Shown here one piece after another: positions 43,683 through 53,083 of a DNA stretch of 64,000 nt. The translations under genes were made by a program, and so were the position numbers. The first letter of the stretch is position 1, and every line of letters begins with the position of its first letter. The DNA comes from a candidate division KSB1 bacterium (GTDB taxonomy: Bacteria > Zhuqueibacterota > Zhuqueibacteria > Zhuqueibacterales > Zhuqueibacteraceae): the NCBI GenBank assembly GCA_034506255.1, contig JAPDPX010000002.1:186001-250000 (forward strand). The letters are read 5' to 3'. The notes under the pieces were generated by a model that saw only the letters and a list, made by a program, of their open reading frames with translations, did no database searches and was not told where the DNA came from.

Positions 43683-45436
43683 ATCTTCGCCTCTCTCCCA
43701 TGGGCCACCGCACGTCAACCCTGCCCCGCTTCACGCAATTCTATTTGACTTTGCCGGAAAACTTGGGCGCGGATTTGCTCAATGACGGCATTTACGAATT
43801 GCCCGGGGCCTGGAAGTTTTTCACGCGCCTGCCGGCCGGCAAAGCCGTGTTGATCTATTGCGCGGGCTTCACGGCGGTGGCGCTGGCGTTCGCCCGCCAT
43901 GTGGCGCGCGTGGCGGTGACCGGTTTGCATCCTGCAGAGGCGGAAATACTCACGGAGCTGGCCCGCCTCAAGCAGCTCGACAATCTCGAGATTCTGCCGG
44001 CGCAGGCGGCCCTGCACGGGCCCTATGCCCAAATCATCGTGCTCGCCGATACCCGGGGATTGTCGAACGGCACCCTGGCTGACTTTGCCCGGCAGCTCCA
44101 AACCGTCCTGACTGGCGGGGAGGAGTGGGTGCTGCTCGTGCGTGCCGATAGCGCGGCCACGCTGGCAAATCGGAGCAAGCGGCTGTTGCGCCGCCTGCTC
44201 GGCCGCGGCGCGCCGGACCGGTCGAACGGCGCCGTGCGCTTGTGTTTGCGCAATGCGCCGGCGCTCACCCGTGAGCAGATGCTGGCCCTTTTTCCCGCGC
44301 CGCGGCAAGCACTGTGTGCAGAAGTGTGTGTGTCACCGGGTTTCCTGCGGCCGAAATGGATTTCCTGCAAGGCAAACAGCGAAACCTCATCCCCGTTGCC
44401 TGCCACCGGCGAGGCGGGTGCGGAACATCTGTTGATCGCAGGCCGGGCGAGAGACGCCTCATTTTTCCAGCGTTTGCTGCAACATCTCAGCCCGGCCGGG
44501 GAGGCCGGCTGGCAGGCTCGCGGGCCCGGTCGGGTGCTCAGCGGCGGCAAATTGCAAATCGAGTTGTGGCGGGAAACGCCGGCCGCACCGCAGCAGGCTC
44601 TGCTCAAACTCCCGCTCATTGCTTCGGCAGAAAAGCGCTTGCAGGAAAACGCAGCAACGCTGGCGCGGCTGCAGCAGGCGGAGGCGCTGACCCCGGAACA
44701 GCGCCGGCTGTTTCCGCTGACACTGCAAGCCGGCCAATTCGAACAGCAGTGCTTTCAGCTCGAAAGCTTTCTGCCCGGCCGCTCGCTCGATCGTCTGCCG
44801 GAGACCCTGGCCCGTGATCCGCAGGTGATTCACCACCTGCTGCACTGCTGGCGCGGCATTCAGGAGAAGTTTGTGCAGCCGGTGCTGGTGGATGACAGTG
44901 TTTTTCACCGTCTCTTTGTGGCAGTGCTGCACGCCGTGCAGGAGTGGCTGGCGCCTGAGCCGGCGGTCTGTCAGCGACTCCAACGCGTGGTCGACTACTG
45001 GCACAGACAATTTCACGGGCGCACTCTGGCATGCGGCCTGGTGCACGGCGATTTTTCGATCAAGAACATCCTGCTCGATCCGCAGCGCAGAGCGATCACC
45101 GGCTTGATTGATTGGGATCTGGCGGATTTTTTCTCGCTGCCCACGATGGATGTGCTGCATTTTTTCATCCGTCTCGACAGCCGTTCCTTTCAGGATGTGC
45201 CGCCAGTGATTGCGCTGCGGCTGATCAAAAGCAAAGCCGGGTTGCCGCAGCGCCTGCTCAACGCCGTGGCCGAGAGCTACGGCTGCCAGCCGGCGGACTG
45301 GCCGGGCGTGGTGATGCTTTACTGGCTGCACCGCCAGCGCGGCTATCTCGGCTCGCCGAAAAATCTCAACGCCCGTTTCGTCCGCCGCCAGTTTCACGAG
45401 GTCTTGGAGTTGTTTGAACGCGAAATTCTGTGTTGA
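43679..45436 (+). CDS. Fusion of a degenerate methyltransferase-like domain with an APH-fold kinase
   Basis: A 585-aa protein starting at GTG with a 4-nt overlap. Residues about 45-190 look like a Rossmann fold, but the glycine-rich AdoMet motif reads IYCAGFTAVALAFA, without the usual DxGxG, so it is probably non-catalytic. Residues about 310-570 are an APH-like kinase with an intact catalytic loop LVHGDFSIKNILLD and IDWDLADF. Both domains are typical for gene clusters of surface polysaccharides. The substrate is unknown. ATG 43700 is an alternative start. Confidence 0.75.
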   Translation: MNLRLSPMGHRTSTLPRFTQFYLTLPENLGADLLNDGIYELPGAWKFFTRLPAGKAVLIYCAGFTAVALAFARHVARVAVTGLHPAEAEILTELARLKQLDNLEILPAQAALHGPYAQIIVLADTRGLSNGTLADFARQLQTVLTGGEEWVLLVRADSAATLANRSKRLLRRLLGRGAPDRSNGAVRLCLRNAPALTREQMLALFPAPRQALCAEVCVSPGFLRPKWISCKANSETSSPLPATGEAGAEHLLIAGRARDASFFQRLLQHLSPAGEAGWQARGPGRVLSGGKLQIELWRETPAAPQQALLKLPLIASAEKRLQENAATLARLQQAEALTPEQRRLFPLTLQAGQFEQQCFQLESFLPGRSLDRLPETLARDPQVIHHLLHCWRGIQEKFVQPVLVDDSVFHRLFVAVLHAVQEWLAPEPAVCQRLQRVVDYWHRQFHGRTLACGLVHGDFSIKNILLDPQRRAITGLIDWDLADFFSLPTMDVLHFFIRLDSRSFQDVPPVIALRLIKSKAGLPQRLLNAVAESYGCQPADWPGVVMLYWLHRQRGYLGSPKNLNARFVRRQFHEVLELFEREILC

Positions 45437-45515
45437 AGTCCGGGATGTCGCGCGCCTGACCGCCGTGCGGGAAAAAGCCGGGCGCGCCGGACAGCCGGAC
45501 AACAGCGATGTCATT

Positions 45516-46934
45516 ATGCTTGAAACAGATGCATGCTCCTCTCCCCGCCACACCGGCGGTGCGCCCGCCGCCGACGCGGTGTCCAGCGCGGGCCGGAACG
45601 CCTATGGCGCGCTGCTGCGCGATGTGGAGGCGGCCGGTGTGGAATACGCCATCCTGCGCGATCATCCCGACCAGGCGGGCATGCGGGATCTTGATCTGCT
45701 GACGGCTGCCGGCAAACGCGGGGAATTTCTCCGCTGTTGCAGCCGGCACGGCTTCCAGTTGATCAAGAGCGGCCGCAACAATCCCGGCAAGATGGTGCTG
45801 CTGCGCTGGCAGGAAAGCGGGCCGCAGATTCTCGATGTGCATGAGCGTCTGATCTACCAGGGGTATGAGTATATGCAGGCAGCCACCGTGCTCAGTCGCC
45901 GCCGGCGCGAAGGCCGCTACTGGTTTCTCAGCTTCGAAGATGAGTGGTTGACCCTGCTGTGGCACAACATTCTCGGCAAAGGCCAGATTCAACCGAAACA
46001 TCGCCGCCGCCTGGAAGAGCTGCTGCTGTTGCGCCTGGATGAGGCCTACCTCGACAGCCAGTTGCAGGCCTTTGGCTTGCGCGCGACCGGTCGGGAAGCG
46101 CGGCGAAACTTTACGAAGCTGGCGGACAATCCCAAAGCGGTGCAACACCTGCGCCGCCGTGTGCTGCGCACGCTGTGGTTTCATCCCTGGCAAAATGCGG
46201 TGCGGCGATTGCACCTGGCGCTCGCGGGCATCCATGAAAAGTGGTTTGGCCCGCGCCGGGGCGCGCTCATCGTCTTTCTCGGGCCGGACGGCTGCGGCAA
46301 AAGCTCGCTCACCAAAGCCCTGCGCGCCGAACTGCGCAGCGCCTCGCTTACCGCCGACATCGTCTATCTTGGGCCCTGGGGCCAGAGCCGGCTGCCGCTG
46401 CACAAAATACTCAGCCTGCTCAACTTCAAACCCTACCGCCCGGAAGACAAGGCGAAATATCACAACCGTGCGGTCAAGCCCGCCACCCCCGGTCCACTGA
46501 CGCGCGCCTGGCGCGACCTCAAAGGCCGGATTTTTTATCTCGCGCTCGCGCTCGAGCTGTGGTATCGCTACCTCGCCGAGGTCCTGCCCCGCCTGCGCCG
46601 CGGCCGCATCGTGCTGGCGGACCGCTACATTTATGACGTGCTCATCGGCTACAAAAATCGCCCGATGAATTATTTCCGCGGCCTGCGGGAGTGGCTGTGC
46701 CGCACCTATCCGCGCGCCGATCTCGTCATCCTGTTGGATGCGCCGCCGGAAGTGATTCACGCCCGCAAGCCACAGTTCGAAGTCGCACAATTGCAGGATA
46801 TCCGCCAGCGCTATACCGCAGTCGGCCAGCGCTATGGCTTTCACGTGCTGGATACCAGCGTCAGTCTGGAAACCACTTTGCAGGCTTTCCGGCAGCAAAT
46901 CTTGCCGGCGCTGCTGCACACACTCAAACCCTGA
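45516..46934 (+). CDS. Nucleotidyltransferase-like domain fused to a thymidylate-kinase-like P-loop kinase
   Basis: A 472-aa two-domain protein. Residues about 30-140 resemble the NTP_transf_5 fold with GVEYAILRDHPDQAG and RDLDLLTAAGK, which holds the metal-binding D-x-D. Residues about 250-465 resemble thymidylate kinase: P-loop GPDGCGKSSL (from about 255), then LADRYIYDVLIGYK and a DLVILLDAPPEV strand, with a lid-like Arg-rich segment. It could phosphorylate a nucleoside or sugar. ATG 45516 is chosen; the frame is open back to a TTG at 45414 that overlaps the previous gene. It is one of two P-loop kinases in the locus. Confidence 0.75.
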   Translation: MLETDACSSPRHTGGAPAADAVSSAGRNAYGALLRDVEAAGVEYAILRDHPDQAGMRDLDLLTAAGKRGEFLRCCSRHGFQLIKSGRNNPGKMVLLRWQESGPQILDVHERLIYQGYEYMQAATVLSRRRREGRYWFLSFEDEWLTLLWHNILGKGQIQPKHRRRLEELLLLRLDEAYLDSQLQAFGLRATGREARRNFTKLADNPKAVQHLRRRVLRTLWFHPWQNAVRRLHLALAGIHEKWFGPRRGALIVFLGPDGCGKSSLTKALRAELRSASLTADIVYLGPWGQSRLPLHKILSLLNFKPYRPEDKAKYHNRAVKPATPGPLTRAWRDLKGRIFYLALALELWYRYLAEVLPRLRRGRIVLADRYIYDVLIGYKNRPMNYFRGLREWLCRTYPRADLVILLDAPPEVIHARKPQFEVAQLQDIRQRYTAVGQRYGFHVLDTSVSLETTLQAFRQQILPALLHTLKP

Positions 46935-46965
46935 GCCCGCAACCCGGGCGGTGTGACTGCCAATC

Positions 46966-48507
46966 ATGTCTGCCAAATCCAAAAGCATTGCTGACCAGGC
47001 CAAAGAAGGCATCCTGTACAACGCGATCTCCCGCCTGAGCGGGACGTTCTTTCAATTTTTCGCCAGTGTCGCCCTGGCGCGCATGTTGGCGGTGGAAGAC
47101 TTCGGCGTCGTGCAAATCGCCACCACCATCATCGGATTCACCACCAAGTTCGGTGAGTTTGGTTTCAACATGGGCTTGATCCAGCGCCGCGAAGAAGTCC
47201 GGCCGGAGCATGTCAACACCCTGTTCGTGATGGATCTGAGCTTCAAGCTCATCCTTTTCGGCGTGCTCATGCTCGGCCTGCCGCTGCTGGTCGATTATTT
47301 CCATGAGCCGCGGTTGTGGACGGTCATGCCGGCGGTGGCGGTTTACATGGTGCTCGACACCTTCTCCAACCCCAGCATTACGCTGCTCAAGCGCCATCTC
47401 AATTTCAAACGGGACGCGCAGATCGACATGATCGACCGCTTTCTGGAGATTGTCACCTCCGTCACTTTTGCGGCGTTCGGCCTGGGCGTGTGGAGTTTGA
47501 TCCTGAGCAAATGGATCGCGACCAGCACCACCGCAGTGCTGTCGGCGCGCGCCGCCGGCTGGCGCCCCAGCCTGCAGTTCGATTTCAAGGCCAGCAAGGA
47601 GCTCTTTCACTTTGGCGGCTGGGTGTTCGTGCGCAATCTCTGCCGCGAAATGGCGGACAATGTCGACTACTTCTTCATCGGCCGCCATCTCAACGCACAA
47701 CAGCTCGGCTATTACGCCAAAGCCTTCGATCTCATGCGTCTGCCGCAGAAGCGCATCAGCCAGGCCTTCAATTCGGTGCTGTTTTCCACCTTTTCGCGCG
47801 TGCAGGACCAGCCGGAGAAGGTCAAAGCCGGACTGGAGAAGGTGTTGCTGACCGTTTCGCTGGCGAGCTATCCGCTGCTCATCGGTATGATGATGGTGGC
47901 CCCGGAATTCGTCCGTCTGGTGTATGGTGAGAAATGGCTGCCGATGGTGCTGCCGCTGCAGATCATGTGTCTTGCCGGCATTCTGCGTTCCATCGATCCT
48001 TTCCTGAATTCCGTCATCACCGCCACCGGCTATGTGAAGCACACGGCCTACCGCCGCTTCATCGAGCTGGGTCTGCTGACGGTGGCGGTTTACATTGGCG
48101 TGCAATACGGCATCGTGGGCGTGTCGATCGCTGTGGTGGTGGTGGCGTTCCTGGTGATGTTTCTGATGGTGAGTCTGCTGCAGCGGGTGAGTTCGACCGG
48201 CTGGCGGGAATACCTGCTGCCGCAAATGCCGGCCTGTGCGGCGAGCCTGGCGATGGCGGCCGCCATCCTGGCGTTTCGCCATCTGTTCAGCGGGGTGCTC
48301 GGCGCCCACAGTGTTTGGCTGCTGCTCGGCATGATTTTCACCGGTGCCTTCACCTATGTCGCTGTGCTCTGGTTGTGGCGGCCGCCGCAGCTGGTGCGCC
48401 TGCAGGAGGAATTGTCAGGCGACCTCGCCAGGTTTGCCGCGAAATACCGGCGGAAGATCAACGCGCTTGCCGGCCGGCTGGGGTTGTCCTCCTCGGCCGT
48501 GGAGTAG
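46966..48507 (+). CDS. Polysaccharide flippase of the MOP superfamily (Wzx/WzxC-like)
   Basis: A 513-aa membrane protein with about 12-14 helices that should flip the lipid-linked repeat unit to the periplasm. It starts with KSIADQAKEGILYNAISRLS, the typical N-terminus, and the conserved MLAVEDFGVVQIATTIIGF in helix 2 is the WzxC/oligosaccharide flippase pattern. The C-terminal tail is basic. It is followed by a long hairpin and then the ligase/polymerase. No sequence-specific substrate signal is visible. Confidence 0.9.
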   Translation: MSAKSKSIADQAKEGILYNAISRLSGTFFQFFASVALARMLAVEDFGVVQIATTIIGFTTKFGEFGFNMGLIQRREEVRPEHVNTLFVMDLSFKLILFGVLMLGLPLLVDYFHEPRLWTVMPAVAVYMVLDTFSNPSITLLKRHLNFKRDAQIDMIDRFLEIVTSVTFAAFGLGVWSLILSKWIATSTTAVLSARAAGWRPSLQFDFKASKELFHFGGWVFVRNLCREMADNVDYFFIGRHLNAQQLGYYAKAFDLMRLPQKRISQAFNSVLFSTFSRVQDQPEKVKAGLEKVLLTVSLASYPLLIGMMMVAPEFVRLVYGEKWLPMVLPLQIMCLAGILRSIDPFLNSVITATGYVKHTAYRRFIELGLLTVAVYIGVQYGIVGVSIAVVVVAFLVMFLMVSLLQRVSSTGWREYLLPQMPACAASLAMAAAILAFRHLFSGVLGAHSVWLLLGMIFTGAFTYVAVLWLWRPPQLVRLQEELSGDLARFAAKYRRKINALAGRLGLSSSAVE

Positions 48508-48509
48508 TG

Positions 48510-48553
48510 CTTCACTCCCGCTTAATACTTTACGCTGGCAGGCGGGAGTGAAG
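48510..48553 (+). terminator. Long perfect hairpin after the flippase gene
   Basis: CTTCACTCCCGC (48510-48521) pairs perfectly with GCGGGAGTGAAG (48542-48553), a 12-bp stem around a 20-nt loop. It lies directly after the flippase stop. No strong T-run follows, so it may be a weak terminator, an attenuator or an mRNA-stability element. Confidence 0.5.
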
Positions 48554-48735
48554 GTATAGCTTATCATGTCCAGGGAGGGTGGAGGCCTGTCGCGGTGGCT
48601 GAAGCGGGCGGGTGTGGCGCCGCCATCAGTCGCAACCTGCCGCAAGAGTTGCCCGGCTCATGTTGCGCCCCACGTTTGTCTGCGCCGTGGCACCAGATTT
48701 TCGGGCTGCGCCTCAAGTTCTTAAGGAATGCGATC

Positions 48736-50118
48736 GTGTCGATCCGTGCGCTGCTGGCCATTGTTCTGCTGCTGCTCTCGCTCGCCTGGACGTTGCGGCG
48801 GCCGTTTGTCGGCGTGTGCGTGAACGTCCTGCTGTTTCATCTGAATCTGCGCGCCCTGGGCGCGGGGCTGGAGAACATCCGCTTCCAGTTCTATGCCACT
48901 ATTGTGCTGTTCATTTCTTATTTCATCAACTACGAGCAGTTGCACGCCCAGCCCGCCATCACCCGGCCGCCGATGCGCTGGTTGTATGCGTTCACCGCCA
49001 TGACGTTCATCACCAGCATGTGGGCGGTGGCTTCGCCGGCGCATGCCTTTGACAGCGCTTTTGAATTTTCCAAGATCGTGCTGTTCGTCTGGCTGATGAC
49101 GCAGATCATCAAGACCGAGCACGAGCTGCGCATCCTGATGTATGTCATCATCGCGGGCTGTTGGTATACCTCCTTCATGGCGCAATGGGGTGTCGAGTGG
49201 GACCTGATCGATGAAATTGAAGTGGGGGTCGCCACCGGCGGCACCGGCACCCACCTCATGATGTTCCTGCCGTTGATGATCCTGCTGGCCATCTACGGCG
49301 CCTGGAAGGAACGGCTCTTTGTCATTTTCGTCATCCCCTTCGTGCTCAATTTTCTGCCCAATACCGAGGAGGGCATGCGTTCGACCTTTCTGACGCTGGT
49401 GGTGACGGTGGCGCTGCTGTTTCTGCTTGCCCCCGGCAGCATGCGCTGGAAGGCCCTGCCGCCCATCCTCGTCGGCGGCCTGCTGTTTGTTTTCGTGCTC
49501 ACCCCGCCGGGCTATTTCGAGTACATGACCACCATTCTCGATCCCAGCTCGGAAAATTCCGCGGCCTCGCGCAGCGTCATCAATCAGGCCAGTTTCGAGA
49601 TTCTGAAGGACTATCCGATGGGCATCGGCTATGACAACTACCCCATGGTCTCCTTGAAGTATCTGCCCGAAGAAGCGTTGTCGAATCTCGGCACCCGCGA
49701 TGCCCACAACAGTTTTCTCAAGGTGGCGACAGAATTCGGTATCATCGGATTTCTGATCTGGATCACCACCGCTTTGCTCACATGGACTCATTTTCGCAAA
49801 ATCAGAAAGACATTGCAGAACGGCGTACCGCCGACCATGTTGCAGCTCTGCGCCCTGTCTTTTGAGATTGCCCTGATCGGCGTGGCGCCCGGTATGTGGA
49901 CCCATAACTACAATCAACTGGATTCGCTCTACTGGCTGGTTGCCCTCAGCGGCATCATGTACAATCTGCACTTGCAGACGAATACTGCCGCAGAGGCGCA
50001 GGCGCCGGTGACGGTGCTGCAACCGCAGCGGGCGAAGGCGGGAGGCGGGCGTCCTACGATCCCGGCGCCGCCCCCGCGCTTGAAACCACCCCCCAAGTTG
50101 AGTCCGAAGGCATCTTGA
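48736..50118 (+). CDS. O-antigen ligase/polymerase family protein (Wzy-like)
   Basis: A 460-aa polytopic protein with about 10-12 helices. The periplasmic segment with SRSVINQASFEILKDYPMG and DAHNSFLKVATEFG is the Wzy_C/WaaL hallmark: a conserved His in AHNSF and an upstream Arg. It ligates or polymerises the undecaprenyl-linked repeat. GTG 48736 is chosen because AAGGA precedes it at a suitable distance; a GTG at 48595 would add an unlikely N-terminus. The C-terminal 45 residues are Pro-rich and probably cytoplasmic. Confidence 0.85.
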   Translation: MSIRALLAIVLLLLSLAWTLRRPFVGVCVNVLLFHLNLRALGAGLENIRFQFYATIVLFISYFINYEQLHAQPAITRPPMRWLYAFTAMTFITSMWAVASPAHAFDSAFEFSKIVLFVWLMTQIIKTEHELRILMYVIIAGCWYTSFMAQWGVEWDLIDEIEVGVATGGTGTHLMMFLPLMILLAIYGAWKERLFVIFVIPFVLNFLPNTEEGMRSTFLTLVVTVALLFLLAPGSMRWKALPPILVGGLLFVFVLTPPGYFEYMTTILDPSSENSAASRSVINQASFEILKDYPMGIGYDNYPMVSLKYLPEEALSNLGTRDAHNSFLKVATEFGIIGFLIWITTALLTWTHFRKIRKTLQNGVPPTMLQLCALSFEIALIGVAPGMWTHNYNQLDSLYWLVALSGIMYNLHLQTNTAAEAQAPVTVLQPQRAKAGGGRPTIPAPPPRLKPPPKLSPKAS

Positions 50119-50120
50119 TC

Positions 50121-51146
50121 ATGAACGCTGCTCTCAAGCGAGTCGCTTACACCTGGCTGGGTCGCTCCGGCACCCACAAATTGCTGCAGTGGCACCATCG
50201 CCGCCAGGCCCTGATTTTGACCTATCACGGGGTGATTCACAGCGGCGACAACAGTTACAGCAATCGCAACAGTATTGCCGCGGCGGCCTTCGAACAGCAG
50301 ATGGATTATCTTGCCCGGCATTTCCAGCCCATGTCCCTGCCGGAGCTGGTGCGGCGCCTGCAAGCACGAGAGCAGTTGCCCGATTACACGGTGGTAATCA
50401 CCTTCGACGATGGTTTTCGCAACAACTATACGGTGGCGGCACCGATTCTGAAAAAGTACGGCTTGCCGGCAACCATTTTTCTGGCCACTGCCTACGTCAG
50501 CAGTCCCAAACTCGGCCTGTGGACCGAGCGGGTGGACTGGCTGCTGCAATCTGCCACGCTGCCGGTGCTGGAATTCAGCTTCGGCAACGAAGTGCAGCAC
50601 CTGGCGCTGCAAACCACACGCGATCGCATGATCGCCTCGGACCGGGTGCGCGATTATCTCAAGCGTTTGCCGCCAGCCGAACGCGAGCAGGCAATCAGTG
50701 CGCTGCAGGCACGCCTGGGCCGCGTGCGCGAGATCGACCGCAGTCTGGAGGAACGTTACGCCTTTCTCACCTGGGACCAGGCACGCGAGCTGCAGCAGGC
50801 GCAAATCACGTTCGGTTCCCACACCCACACCCATGCGATCCTGTCGAGCTTGAGCATGGCCGAGGCGCATTTCGAACTGACGGAATCGCGCCGCCTGATC
50901 GAAGCCGAACTGAGAACCGCGTGCACACTGTTCAGCTATCCCAACGGTTCGGTGCGCGATTTCAGCCGGCGTGATCTCGAGCTGGTGCAGAAGCTCGGCT
51001 ATGCCGCGGCGGTGAGCCAGTTGCCCGGCTACAACGACCGAAACACCGATTTGTTCGCCCTGCGCCGCATCAATATCTCGCGCAGCAACGATTTCAACTA
51101 TTTTTTGGCCAAGATTTGCGGACTGACCATGCTGGGCCGGCCCTGA
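50121..51146 (+). CDS. Polysaccharide deacetylase (third)
   Basis: A 341-aa NodB-fold enzyme. It has LILTYHGVIHSG near residue 30, the catalytic ITFDDGFRNNY and the metal-ligand motif FGSHTHTHAIL, then the C-terminal FSYPNGSVRDF. A charged insertion between the motifs (about 160-220) is shared with the deacetylase at 29786. No strong anchor is visible, though the N-terminus is weakly hydrophobic. ATG 50121 lies 2 nt after the ligase stop, so the genes form one transcription unit. Confidence 0.9.
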   Translation: MNAALKRVAYTWLGRSGTHKLLQWHHRRQALILTYHGVIHSGDNSYSNRNSIAAAAFEQQMDYLARHFQPMSLPELVRRLQAREQLPDYTVVITFDDGFRNNYTVAAPILKKYGLPATIFLATAYVSSPKLGLWTERVDWLLQSATLPVLEFSFGNEVQHLALQTTRDRMIASDRVRDYLKRLPPAEREQAISALQARLGRVREIDRSLEERYAFLTWDQARELQQAQITFGSHTHTHAILSSLSMAEAHFELTESRRLIEAELRTACTLFSYPNGSVRDFSRRDLELVQKLGYAAAVSQLPGYNDRNTDLFALRRINISRSNDFNYFLAKICGLTMLGRP

Positions 51147-51210
51147 AAGGGGAGGACGTTGGTGCCGGGTCTGCACGAACAAACGACCTCAAGCGTTCGC
51201 ACTATGAGGG

Positions 51211-51891
51211 ATGAAGATGTTGGTGACGTTTTCCGGCATAGTGGGCAGCGGCAAATCCACGAATGCCAAGCGGGCCATGCGCGTGATGCAGGAATTGGGA
51301 TTCACGCCCTACTACCTGCGCTTTCGTTTCGTCGGTTGGCGCGACCTGTTCCGCTCCCCCGTGCAACAACCCTGGGCGCCGCGCGCAGAACTGAAATCCG
51401 CCACCTCGAACCTGCCCGCCATGAACGGTCAGGCAAAACGCCGGCTGGAAGTGGACAAACGCATGAACTTGATGGTCGTTTTGGGATATTTGCTGCACAT
51501 TCTGCGCTTCCGCCTGTTTTTGTCCCTGTATCACCGCCAGCATCTGGTGGTTTTGAATCGCTACTTCTATGACAACTTTGCACACTATCGCATCACCACC
51601 CCCGCGGAACGGCGCTACCTGCGGTTCTTGCTCACCGCCATGCCACAGCCCGATCTCGCCTTCCTGATGGTGACACACCCGGACACGGCTTTCTACCGCC
51701 GGCCGGAATATCACCGGGAAGAGCTGCAGAAAATTTCCGAAAACTACGCCCAAATGCGACAACTCGATTCCCGGCTCACCGTGATTGCCACTGACAACGT
51801 CAGCACGGTGGACAGCCAGATCGAAAGAAGCATTCGTGCTGTCTTTCATCAAATGCAGATGCGCCCGCATGAAGAGAGAATTGCTTCGTAG
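51211..51891 (+). CDS. P-loop kinase, thymidylate-kinase-like
   Basis: A 226-aa P-loop NTPase. Walker A is GIVGSGKST (residues 9-17). LEVDKRMNLMVVLGYLL and VLNRYFYDNFAHYR (a dNK/TMK-like DR-type motif, with NR here) mark the second conserved site. It has the length of a nucleoside or nucleotide kinase, but its lid region differs from classical TMK. The next gene begins inside it (23-nt overlap). The substrate is unknown; it is the second such kinase in the locus after 45516. Confidence 0.72.
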   Translation: MKMLVTFSGIVGSGKSTNAKRAMRVMQELGFTPYYLRFRFVGWRDLFRSPVQQPWAPRAELKSATSNLPAMNGQAKRRLEVDKRMNLMVVLGYLLHILRFRLFLSLYHRQHLVVLNRYFYDNFAHYRITTPAERRYLRFLLTAMPQPDLAFLMVTHPDTAFYRRPEYHREELQKISENYAQMRQLDSRLTVIATDNVSTVDSQIERSIRAVFHQMQMRPHEERIAS

Positions 51892-53083
51892 GATCAAGAT
51901 TGCCCATCCCACCGCCGCGCTGCATGTCGGAGGCAAGGAAAACGGCATGGTCAATCTGGTCAATGCCATGTCCACCGACATCTTCGAGAACTACATCTTC
52001 GTTTTCAAACGCGGCGGTGCGCTGCGTCAGCGCATTGACCCCGGGCAGTGCCAGGTGATCGAACTGGGCACGCGGCAGGGGGGTGACCTGCGCATTTATT
52101 TGCGACTGGCCCATCACTTCCGCCGCCTGCGATTCAATATCGTGCACACCCGCTCCTGGAGTTCTCTGCTGGAGGGGATGATCGCCGCCAAGCTCACGGG
52201 CGTGCCCCTGCTCGTCCACGGCGAGCATGGCCTGATTAAAGATGACACCAGGATTCATGTCTGGGTGCAGCGCGGCTTTTGGCGGCTGGCCGATCAGGTC
52301 ATGTGTGTTTCCGAAGCGCTGCGTGAAAGCCTGGTGGCGCGCATCGGCTTCCCGCGCGAACGCATCCGGGTCATCAAAAATGGTGTGGAACTCGAGCGGT
52401 TCAACGTGAAAGTCGACCGCCACGAGCTCAAGGCCGCGCTCGGCATCCCGCCACAGGCGCCTGTTTTCGGCAGCATCGGCCGGCTGGTGCCGGTGAAGGA
52501 CTATGCCACCCTGATCAAAGCGGCCAAAGTCGTGCTCAGCGAGCTGTCCTCGGCACATTTGATCTTTGTCGGCGATGGCCCGCTGCGCGAAGAGCTGCGC
52601 GCGCTGGCCGAGCGGCTGGGGATTGCCGCGCAGGTTCATTTTCTCAACTGGCGCAAGGACGTGCCCGCGCTCATGCGCGTGCTCGATGTGTTCGTGCTGT
52701 CCTCCCTGAGCGAAGGCATGTCCAACTCGATTTTAGAAGCCATGTGTTCGGGCACGGCCGTGGTGGCCACCAATGTCGGCGGCAATCCCGAGCTGGTGGT
52801 CGACAAGGAAACCGGGCTGCTCGTGCCCTCGCAGGATGCCCAACAGATGGGCCGTGCCATTCTTGCCCTGTTGCTCGATGCCAAACGCCGCCGCGCCATG
52901 GGAGCAGCCGGCCGCCGCCGCATCGCGGAGCACTTTTCCCTGCAGGTCATGGTGCGCAATTACGAAAAAATGTACCTCGATATTGCCTCCCGCCATTACG
53001 ATTTTCACCGCGAATTGCAGGACAAAATTGACCGCCGCTTCTCCCCACAATCTGTACTTGCTTCCGCCAGCTATGTTGAGTGA
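51869..53083 (+). CDS. Glycosyltransferase family 4, XrtA/PEP-CTERM-associated type
   Basis: A 404-aa GT4 glycosyltransferase. The start AALHVGGKENGMVNLVNAM matches the sugar transferase of exosortase-A loci (GGLENGVVNLIN-like motif). The C-terminal domain has FGSIGRLVPVKDYATLI and SLSEGMSNSILEAMCSGTAV, with the donor-binding glutamates. It overlaps the kinase upstream by 23 nt and the sulfotransferase downstream by 11 nt, which points to tight coupling. Confidence 0.92.
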   Translation: MKRELLRRIKIAHPTAALHVGGKENGMVNLVNAMSTDIFENYIFVFKRGGALRQRIDPGQCQVIELGTRQGGDLRIYLRLAHHFRRLRFNIVHTRSWSSLLEGMIAAKLTGVPLLVHGEHGLIKDDTRIHVWVQRGFWRLADQVMCVSEALRESLVARIGFPRERIRVIKNGVELERFNVKVDRHELKAALGIPPQAPVFGSIGRLVPVKDYATLIKAAKVVLSELSSAHLIFVGDGPLREELRALAERLGIAAQVHFLNWRKDVPALMRVLDVFVLSSLSEGMSNSILEAMCSGTAVVATNVGGNPELVVDKETGLLVPSQDAQQMGRAILALLLDAKRRRAMGAAGRRRIAEHFSLQVMVRNYEKMYLDIASRHYDFHRELQDKIDRRFSPQSVLASASYVE

